The notes under the pieces: model-generated | The model's input: the letters and a program-made list of their open reading frames with translations, nothing else | Told to the model about the DNA's origin: nothing | The model's database searches: none | Program-made: the position numbers and the translations under genes | In this document: piece after piece, positions 9,187-15,397 of the stretch | Layout: each line of letters opens with the position of its first letter | Position numbering within the stretch: position 1 is the stretch's first letter | NCBI GenBank assembly: GCA_027623995.1 | Contig: JAQBUF010000003.1 | Location: forward strand, 21,951-85,950 | Source: Nitrospirota bacterium | GTDB taxonomy: Bacteria; Nitrospirota; Nitrospiria; Nitrospirales; UBA8639 | Reading direction: 5' to 3' | DNA: 64,000 nucleotides

Positions 9187-10671
9187 ATGATTTGGCGCTG
9201 GCTTGGGCTCAGTAAAGATCCGTATCAACCGGAAAAAGATATTGGTCCCTACTCAAATTACCGTTTGGCCATTCGGCTCGAACTCACTCAGAAGCCTGGG
9301 GTCTTTGCCAAATTGACCAATCTCATTGCCAAAGAAGGGGCAAGCATTGGGGCCGTGGATATGATATCAGCCACGAAAACCAAGGTCGTGCGGGACATCA
9401 CGCTGGATACCAAAAATGAAGAGCATGGACAGCGAGTACTCGACCAGCTTGAGAAGTTGCCAGACGTCAAGGTTTTGTCGGCCTCGGATCGGATTTTCAT
9501 GTTACACCTGGGCGGGAAAATTAAAATGGGCAGCAAGTTTCAAATCAGCACCCGAAACACGCTCTCCATGGCGTATACGCCAGGAGTCGGTCGCGTCTCT
9601 CAAGCGATTGCGAAGGATCCCTCTTTGGCCTATCGCTTCACGAGCAAAAGTAACAGCGTCGCTGTGGTGACAGATGGATCAGCCATATTGGGACTAGGAG
9701 ACCTGGGTCCAGAAGCCGCGCTTCCTGTCATGGAAGGCAAAGTCATGCTCTTCCAACAATTTGCCGGTATCGACGCCTGGCCGATCTGTTTGAATACCCG
9801 TGATCCCGAGCAAATCATTCAAACCATTACCAATATTGCCACAGGGTTTGGAGGGATCAACCTTGAAGATATTAGCGCTCCGCGCTGTTTTGAAATTGAA
9901 CGACGATTGAAGGCCACGCTTGATATTCCCGTGATGCATGATGATCAACATGGAACCGCAGTCGTCATTCTTGCGGCGTTGATCAATGCGCTGAAAGTCA
10001 CCAACCGCCAGATTGATCAAACCAAGGTGGTCGTGAATGGACTAGGAGCCGCGGGGACCGCCTGCTGCCAATTACTTATTGCGTCTGGCATTGGCCAACT
10101 CAAGGGGTGCGACAAAAAAGGCCTGGTTCTGGATGAACGGATGGATGTGCTTCGATCCACAAATGATCACCTGATCAATTTCATTCACTATGAGCAGCCA
10201 ACGGGGACGTTACAGCAGGCCTTGAAGGACGCGGATGTGTTTATTGGATTGTCCAGCGGCAACATCCTGAAACCCAAAGACTTGAAGCCCATGGCACCGG
10301 AAGCCATTGTTTTCGCCCTCGCCAACCCTGACCCTGAAATTTCTCCGGAAGCCGCATTAGGAAAATGCCGGATTTATGCAAGTGGACGATCGGATTACCC
10401 AAATCAAAGCAATAACCTACTTGCCTTTCCTGGAATCTTTCGGGGGGCGCTAGACGTTCAGGCCACCACCATTAATGAGGTCATGCAGTTAGCCGCCGCA
10501 GGAGCCTTAGCTGATGTCATTCCCGTTTCATCTCTCAGCGAGGAATACATTATTCCTAGCGTCTTTAATAAACTCGTGGTTCCCGCAGTCGCTAAAGCGG
10601 TCGCACAGGCTGCACAGGAAACCGGAGTGGCCAGAAAACCGACGCAATCTCGTGAAGATGGTACGTCCTAG
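9187..10671 (+). CDS. NAD(P)-dependent malic enzyme with N-terminal ACT domain
   Basis: Oxidatively decarboxylates malate to pyruvate. The 494-residue protein starts with an ACT domain at about residues 24-100 (RLELTQKPGVFAKLTNLIAKEG), a ligand-sensing fold that suggests allosteric control by an amino acid or related metabolite. The malic enzyme core follows: SMAYTPGVGRV, VVTDGSAILGLGDLG, DDQHGTAVV and the Rossmann motif VVNGLGAAGTACC, then ALANPDPEISPE. NAD versus NADP preference cannot be read from the sequence. The start ATG has an AAGGAG SD. ACT-malic enzyme fusions are known in other bacteria. Next to zwf it may contribute reducing power or anaplerotic balance. Confidence 0.93.
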   Translation: MIWRWLGLSKDPYQPEKDIGPYSNYRLAIRLELTQKPGVFAKLTNLIAKEGASIGAVDMISATKTKVVRDITLDTKNEEHGQRVLDQLEKLPDVKVLSASDRIFMLHLGGKIKMGSKFQISTRNTLSMAYTPGVGRVSQAIAKDPSLAYRFTSKSNSVAVVTDGSAILGLGDLGPEAALPVMEGKVMLFQQFAGIDAWPICLNTRDPEQIIQTITNIATGFGGINLEDISAPRCFEIERRLKATLDIPVMHDDQHGTAVVILAALINALKVTNRQIDQTKVVVNGLGAAGTACCQLLIASGIGQLKGCDKKGLVLDERMDVLRSTNDHLINFIHYEQPTGTLQQALKDADVFIGLSSGNILKPKDLKPMAPEAIVFALANPDPEISPEAALGKCRIYASGRSDYPNQSNNLLAFPGIFRGALDVQATTINEVMQLAAAGALADVIPVSSLSEEYIIPSVFNKLVVPAVAKAVAQAAQETGVARKPTQSREDGTS

Positions 10672-10687
10672 AATAGGACGATCCGAC

Positions 10688-10707
10688 CTTTCCCATCCCT
10701 GGGAAAG
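10688..10707 (+). terminator. Hairpin after the malic enzyme gene
   Basis: CTTTCCC-ATCCCT-GGGAAAG forms a perfect 7-bp stem with a 6-nt loop, 17 nt after the stop codon. No U-tract follows, so it is either a weak intrinsic terminator or a 3'-end stabilising structure. The next gene is convergent, which suits a terminator. Confidence 0.4.
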
Positions 10708-10897
10708 AACCCACCTATTTCTGCTATAGACCAACGCCTCTGGGAATAGGACTGCTGCTGCACACTCCAACATTTTCAATGACAGACTCAAGTCAACGCC
10801 ATGAGGCTATTGGCCACAACAATGCGGGCTCATTTGTTTTAAACGGATGAGAAAACTGAATCTCGACAGAAATGGCGAGGAAGATTAAAGGGATTTT

Positions 10898-11977
10898 TTA
10901 AATCGTGACGGGATTTGGGTGCATGCAATCTTGCCCAAGGTATTCCGCAATGACCAGTTCACATAAGGCTTCTTGTTCACGAAACCATTCCTCATCTGCA
11001 TAGCGTTTCCATCGACCGGTCTGCCTAGGATCAATAATAGAAGCCAGCACATCAAGGTCATAGTCTCGAATATCCAAAACCCGAAACATATCTGCGAGTA
11101 TCAGGCGAGGAGATTCCGTCAGTTGTTCATAGGAAACGGAGTGATGAGCAAACTGCATTCCAAAGAGATAGGAAAGTCTCCATAGGAGATAAAATAATTG
11201 ATAGGGATGTTGAATATATTTCGAATCCAAAAACGGGAAATGATACCGCAAGTCCTGGCTCCAGGCCTGTAAATAAAACCCTTCATGTTCAAAAAATTCT
11301 TGAAGAGTACACGCCTTGTCCTTACAACGATCGTGAAAAAGGCAGGAAAACCACTCATCCCTTGGATGTCGAAACAAATGAATGATTTTCGCATGAGGAA
11401 AATAATGACGAACCCAGGGCAGTCGGAAATCAAGGCGATTAAATTGGAGTACGGGACGACCATTGGCGTGTTCCACCATCATCTCAATAAAGCGCTTCAT
11501 ATCAGGATTCCAGGATTGGGCATCCATCAATAAATCTTTGGAAGGCCAATTGTCAGAAAAGTACTGACTGAGCTCTTGGAGCCCCTCATATTCCTTCCAA
11601 TAATCACTCACTCCCCTATGGGTGGTATCCATGCCATCACCCCGTGTGGAAGGATCAAACCAGCGTCGTTCATTAAATGGCTCATAATACGCCGTGCAAT
11701 TTCCCACCTGACGAAAAAGATTCCACAACAAAGTCTACCCACTTCTAAATCGCCCTGTGATAAACACGATATCGGATCGGTGCGCGGATGGGATCGGAGA
11801 ACCCCATTCACCAAGATCTGAGTACGGGAGAGAATGCTCACCCCTACCCTGTAATAAGGAGCGAGCGGAGCAATGAAGTAAGCCATCCAAGGTCTCTACT
11901 GCAAGACTCTTCGCGTCAGTCGTTTGACCTAATTTCCTCAAAATCTTGAATAATTGATGCCGGAAAAATTTATACAT
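10898..11977 (-). pseudogene. PAPS-dependent sulfotransferase interrupted by an in-frame TAG
   Basis: Two ORFs in the same frame make one sulfotransferase of about 358 residues. The first 80 residues end in DIVFITGRFRSG, then comes TAG (11735-11737), and translation resumes as TLLWNLFRQVGN. The stop sits exactly where a Ser or Thr is expected in the 5'-phosphosulfate-binding loop (RSG-S/T-TLLW). The 3'-phosphate-binding region KIIHLFRHPRDEW is intact downstream. Sulfotransferases move sulfate from PAPS to hydroxyl or amine acceptors; the acceptor here is unknown. The downstream piece could start at the TTG at 11731, but it would lack the PSB loop and probably PAPS binding. No frameshift or other damage is visible. 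The divergent neighbour encodes PAPS synthesis. Either a recent nonsense mutation or a base error. Confidence 0.8.
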
Positions 11978-12291
11978 TCTTCTTGTCGGGATTATGAAAA
12001 ACCAGCCTATGGGTTCCTCTCCGTGACGATATCGCAGCTTCTTTTATCGCCCATTAAGAGAATTTTGCTATTGTCTTATTAGGCTAATTCGGAAATTTTC
12101 CACCTGACCTTTATCCCAGATGAATGAAGGTTACCCTGCTGACCACAAAAATTTTCCAGGATCTCCAAAACACTACCCGAATATGAGTCCTTATATAAAT
12201 AATTTACCCCATAAAGTATCTGAGCGGTTAAACCGAAAATTGTTGAGTCTAGTTAAAACACTGACATACCTATGCCGTTATTTAACGTTAG
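11978..12291. other. Divergent intergenic region between sulfotransferase and sat
   Basis: The longest frame for sat opens at 12120, but its first 72 codons look non-coding and lack a ribosome-binding site, so I treat 11978-12335 as intergenic. It is AT-rich and must hold the promoters of both divergent genes. I found no convincing -35/-10 pair. The rightmost part carries the terminator-like hairpin listed next. Confidence 0.5.
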
Positions 12292-12320
12292 GTGTGATTG
12301 TTTCAGATCACGCAATTTTT
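12292..12320 (+). terminator. sat: Terminator-like hairpin in the sat leader (possible attenuator)
   Basis: GTGTGAT and ATCACGC pair as a 7-bp stem with one G-U pair and an 8-nt loop (TGTTTCAG). It is followed by AA and a run of five T. It ends only 4 nt before the AGGAGG SD of sat (12325-12330). That position suits transcription attenuation of sulfate-activation genes. A competing antiterminator structure was not identified. Confidence 0.4.
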
Positions 12321-12335
12321 GTTCAGGAGGCAGGC

Positions 12336-13298
12336 ATGAATGACAATCTGGTTTCCCCTCACGGTGGACATCTTGTAAATTTACTCGTTGATGAAGATCG
12401 GGCCGCGACCTTACACGAACTGGCCAAAACGAGCCCTTCGTGGGATCTGACCCCCAGACAACTGTGTGACCTTGAATTGCTCTTATGCGGCGGCTTCTCC
12501 CCCCTTCAAGGATTCATGGGCAAAGCCGACTATGATTCGGTCTGCGATTCCATGCGCCTTACGGATGGCAATATTTGGCCCATGCCCATTGTTCTCGATG
12601 TCCCTGAAGATGTGGCGAAAAATCTCAGCCCAGGGATGCTCCTCTGTCTACGAGACGCTGAAGGAGTCATGTTGGCTGGACTCACCATTGAGGAAATTTG
12701 GCAAGCAGACCGTGAACGTGAAGCTTTAAACGTGTATGGGACAGACAACGCAGAACATGCCGGCGTTTTCCATCTCTTAAATAACACCCATCCCTACTAC
12801 ATCAGCGGAAAACTGGAAGGGGTTCAGGCTCCCCTTCATTATGATTTCGTCGGATCTCGAATCACACCCCAGGATTTAAGAAAAGATTTTAGCCGGATGG
12901 GATGGAGACGCGTGGTGGCCTTCCAAACACGCAATGTGATGCACCGCGCCCACTACGCCTTAACGGTCAAAGCCGCTAAAAGTGTTGAAGCCAATTTGCT
13001 CGTGCATCCGGTTGTTGGGTTAACCAAACCAGGAGATGTGGATCATTACACCCGGGTTCGATGTTATCAAGAACTCCTCCAACGGTACCCCGGTCAGAGT
13101 GTGCGCTTGGCATTATTGCCTCTGGCCATGAGAATGGCTGGACCACGCGAGGCTGTCTGGCATGCCATTATCCGAAAAAACTATGGCTGTACGCACTTCA
13201 TTGTTGGCCGCGATCATGCCGGCCCCGGAAAGGATTCGAAGGGAATCCCCTTCTATGACCCTTATGCGGCCCAGGAACTCATGGTCAAATATGAATAA
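12336..13298 (+). CDS. sat: Sulfate adenylyltransferase (ATP sulfurylase), separated from CysC by an in-frame TAA
   Basis: ATP sulfurylase makes APS from ATP and sulfate. I start it at the ATG at 12336, which has a perfect AGGAGG 5 nt upstream and begins right at the conserved domain (NLLVDEDRAATLHELA). The ORF-track start at 12120 adds 72 unlikely residues. The nucleotide-binding region FQTRNVMHRAHYAL and the VGRDHAGPGKDS motif are present. The frame stops at KYE-TAA and continues in the same frame as ELGIKMVPFQEMVYLEERDEYVPL, which in bifunctional Sat-CysC proteins is still the ATP-sulfurylase C-terminal subdomain. The break therefore falls inside the sulfurylase, about 70 residues before its usual end. 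As written, Sat is truncated. Confidence 0.85.
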   Translation: MNDNLVSPHGGHLVNLLVDEDRAATLHELAKTSPSWDLTPRQLCDLELLLCGGFSPLQGFMGKADYDSVCDSMRLTDGNIWPMPIVLDVPEDVAKNLSPGMLLCLRDAEGVMLAGLTIEEIWQADREREALNVYGTDNAEHAGVFHLLNNTHPYYISGKLEGVQAPLHYDFVGSRITPQDLRKDFSRMGWRRVVAFQTRNVMHRAHYALTVKAAKSVEANLLVHPVVGLTKPGDVDHYTRVRCYQELLQRYPGQSVRLALLPLAMRMAGPREAVWHAIIRKNYGCTHFIVGRDHAGPGKDSKGIPFYDPYAAQELMVKYE

Positions 13299-13313
13299 GA
13301 ATTAGGCATTAAG

Positions 13314-14066
13314 ATGGTCCCATTCCAGGAAATGGTGTACTTAGAAGAACGAGATGAATACGTACCGTTAAACGAAGTCCCCGATGGCTCCCGGGTCTTA
13401 AATATATCTGGCACCGAACTTCGTCGACGCTTGGCTGAAGGAAGATCCATTCCCCAATGGTTCACCTTCCCCGAGGTTGCCAAAGAAGTGCGGCGCACTC
13501 ACCCACCACGACACCATCAGGGGTTCACGATATTTTTTACTGGCCTATCAGGATCAGGGAAATCGACATTGGCCAACGTGCTTTTAGTGAAACTCATGGA
13601 GATGGGAGGGCGACCGGTTACACTCTTAGATGGGGACCTGGTCAGGAAAAATCTGTCATCTGAACTGGGATTTTCTCGTGAGCATCGGGATATTAATATT
13701 CGTCGAATTGGATATGTGGCTTCGGAAATTTCCAAAAACGGTGGTGTGGCAATCTGTGCTCCAATTGCACCCTACGAATCCGTCAGAAAAGAAGTCCGCA
13801 GTATGGTGGAAAGCAATGGGGGCGGTTTTGTGCTTGTCCACGTCAGTACTTCTCTTGAGGTATGTGAAGAACGGGACCGCAAGGGCCTCTATGCGAAAGC
13901 CAGAGCTGGCGTATTGAAACAATTTACGGGAATTTCCGATCCCTACGAAGCACCAACGAATGCAGAAGTGGTGGTGCAGACGACCGAAAGAACACCAGAA
14001 GCCGCAGCCCAGGAAATCCTCCTGTATTTGGAAAAGGCTGGATACATTGGGGCTGACAAAGATTAA
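13314..14066 (+). CDS. cysC: ATP-sulfurylase C-terminus plus APS kinase (CysC), downstream half of a split sat-cysC gene
   Basis: The first 65 or so residues are the C-terminal subdomain of ATP sulfurylase (NISGTELRRRLAEG, IPQWFTFPEV). Residues about 68-245 are APS kinase: P-loop FTGLSGSGKST, DGDLVRKNLSSELGFS, and KGLYAKARAG. APS kinase phosphorylates APS to PAPS, the donor used by the sulfotransferase encoded on the other side of sat. The frame continues directly from the preceding ORF across one TAA (13296-13298) and five codons. The ATG at 13314 has no clear SD, so this half would depend on re-initiation or readthrough. An intact kinase module suggests PAPS synthesis could survive even if Sat is crippled. 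Confidence 0.88.
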   Translation: MVPFQEMVYLEERDEYVPLNEVPDGSRVLNISGTELRRRLAEGRSIPQWFTFPEVAKEVRRTHPPRHHQGFTIFFTGLSGSGKSTLANVLLVKLMEMGGRPVTLLDGDLVRKNLSSELGFSREHRDINIRRIGYVASEISKNGGVAICAPIAPYESVRKEVRSMVESNGGGFVLVHVSTSLEVCEERDRKGLYAKARAGVLKQFTGISDPYEAPTNAEVVVQTTERTPEAAAQEILLYLEKAGYIGADKD

Positions 14067-14117
14067 GCCCTCGTCCCCTAGTGATAATATTAAGATTGTT
14101 TCACTGAGATCTTCACT

Positions 14118-14900
14118 GTGGAATGTATTTCATGTACGGCTTCAATCGGTCTATTAGTTGGAGCCTTAGTCGGGCTTACTGGCTTGGGGGGAGGCGTGCT
14201 CTTACTGCCTCTCCTCATTTTCGGACTACAGACCCCTCCGATTATCGCCGTGGGATCAGGAGCCACCTTTGCGACGTTGACCAAAGTCGGTGCAGCCATT
14301 GTTCATTGGCGTCACGGTAATGTTGATTGGAAACTTGCCGGCGCCATGGCCATTGGCAGTGTTCCTGGAGCGTTAATTGGCGTTGCCATCCTGGCCTATC
14401 TTCAATCTCTGTATGGAGAAGCGATTAATGGGATTCTGACCACAATGATCGGAGTCCTGTTAGTCACCATCCCCTTCCTGTTAATGTTTCAGGGCTATCT
14501 TGAACGAAAAGGTGGTCTCACTTTGCGAGAACGCCTCCCTGGGTATCTCAACCGGTACAATGGTGCTTTTTTTATAGGCATAGAAGGAGGCTTGCTCGTC
14601 GGACTCACCTCAGTTGGTGCCGGCAGCATGATCATCCTCTTCTTGCTCCTCTTTTATCGACTCACTCCAAAAATTATGATCGGGACGGATATTGTTCATG
14701 CCGTCATGCTGACAGGGGTCACGGGACTCGCCCATATGAAATTGGGAACTGTGGATCTCAATTTAGTCGGATGGCTCGTGGTTGGGTCGCTACCCGGAGT
14801 GCTCATTGGCTCGATGTTGACCAAAGTCATTTCCGGGAATGTTTTAAAACTTGGACTGTTGGTCATCTTAGTCTCGACAGGAATCTCTATGCTCATTTGA
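14118..14900 (+). CDS. TauE/SafE-family sulfite/anion exporter
   Basis: A 260-residue polytopic protein with seven or eight hydrophobic segments. It carries the family's duplicated glycine-rich motif near the start of each half (LVGALVGLTGLGGGVLLLPLL and LVGLTSVGAGSMIILF). Members export sulfite, sulfoacetate or related anions. The position 51 nt after cysC in the same direction suggests a sulfur-anion substrate, but that is context only. The start is a GTG at 14118 with a weak SD (TGAGAT), so coupling to cysC may matter. The reading frame is intact, unlike those of its upstream neighbours. Confidence 0.88.
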   Translation: MECISCTASIGLLVGALVGLTGLGGGVLLLPLLIFGLQTPPIIAVGSGATFATLTKVGAAIVHWRHGNVDWKLAGAMAIGSVPGALIGVAILAYLQSLYGEAINGILTTMIGVLLVTIPFLLMFQGYLERKGGLTLRERLPGYLNRYNGAFFIGIEGGLLVGLTSVGAGSMIILFLLLFYRLTPKIMIGTDIVHAVMLTGVTGLAHMKLGTVDLNLVGWLVVGSLPGVLIGSMLTKVISGNVLKLGLLVILVSTGISMLI

Positions 14901-15073
14901 TTCTAAGACTATATAACACAGCTCCTACCCTTCCACGCCTCTTTGGCAAATAACAATTCCCCCACATTCCTTTGATCGAACTCCTGGCTAATCCCCAAAT
15001 AATCACTCTTGATCTTGCTCACGCTGAAGGGGCTCAGGCACAATTGTTCTTCAGAAAAGAACAAGAACGCATC

Positions 15074-15376
15074 ATGAAATCTTGGATAATCTCTCACTCT
15101 TATTCCATTCATTCGAGCCACTGGTTTGTTTTAACCGTTCTGGGATTATTGTTCTCTGGATGTACAGAACCCTTATATTGGGCGAAATCAAATGCACAGC
15201 CTGGAGAATTTGAACGAGATACGGTGGCATGCCAAGAGGCGCTGGGATTACCTAGCGGGGGAAAAGGCGGGAAGGGAGTCTTGGGTTTCGATCCTACCCT
15301 CGCAGGAGCTTCCGTAGCCATAGAGCAATGCTTAGCTGACAAGGGCTGGATTTTGGCAAGAAAACTTCCTCGCTAA
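15074..15376 (+). CDS. Small lipoprotein of unknown function
   Basis: From the ATG at 15074 the product is 100 residues (the longer frame from 14972 has no support). It has a signal peptide with hydrophobic core WFVLTVLGLLF and a lipobox ending in SGC near residue 31, so it should be lipidated and exported. The mature part holds two further Cys in the pattern RDTVACQEAL...EQCLADKGW. Short outer-membrane-type lipoproteins with a C-terminal CxxxKGW signature are common in Gram-negatives and mostly uncharacterised. A Gly/Lys-rich linker (GGKGGKG) lies between. It is convergent with glnD, only 21 nt from its end. Confidence 0.65.
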   Translation: MKSWIISHSYSIHSSHWFVLTVLGLLFSGCTEPLYWAKSNAQPGEFERDTVACQEALGLPSGGKGGKGVLGFDPTLAGASVAIEQCLADKGWILARKLPR

Positions 15377-15397
15377 AACACTGAGCAGAGAGAACAC

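Noticed and set aside
12120-12335. N-terminal 72-codon extension of sat
   Set aside because: No SD at 12120, no similarity to ATP sulfurylase, and it contains the terminator-like hairpin. A perfect AGGAGG precedes the ATG at 12336.
10898-14066. Stop-codon reassignment explaining the TAG and TAA interruptions
   Set aside because: Both TAG and TAA, as well as TGA, are used as ordinary stops throughout the window, and the two interrupted codons are different, so code reassignment does not fit. Readthrough contexts (TAG-A, TAA-G) are also not favourable.
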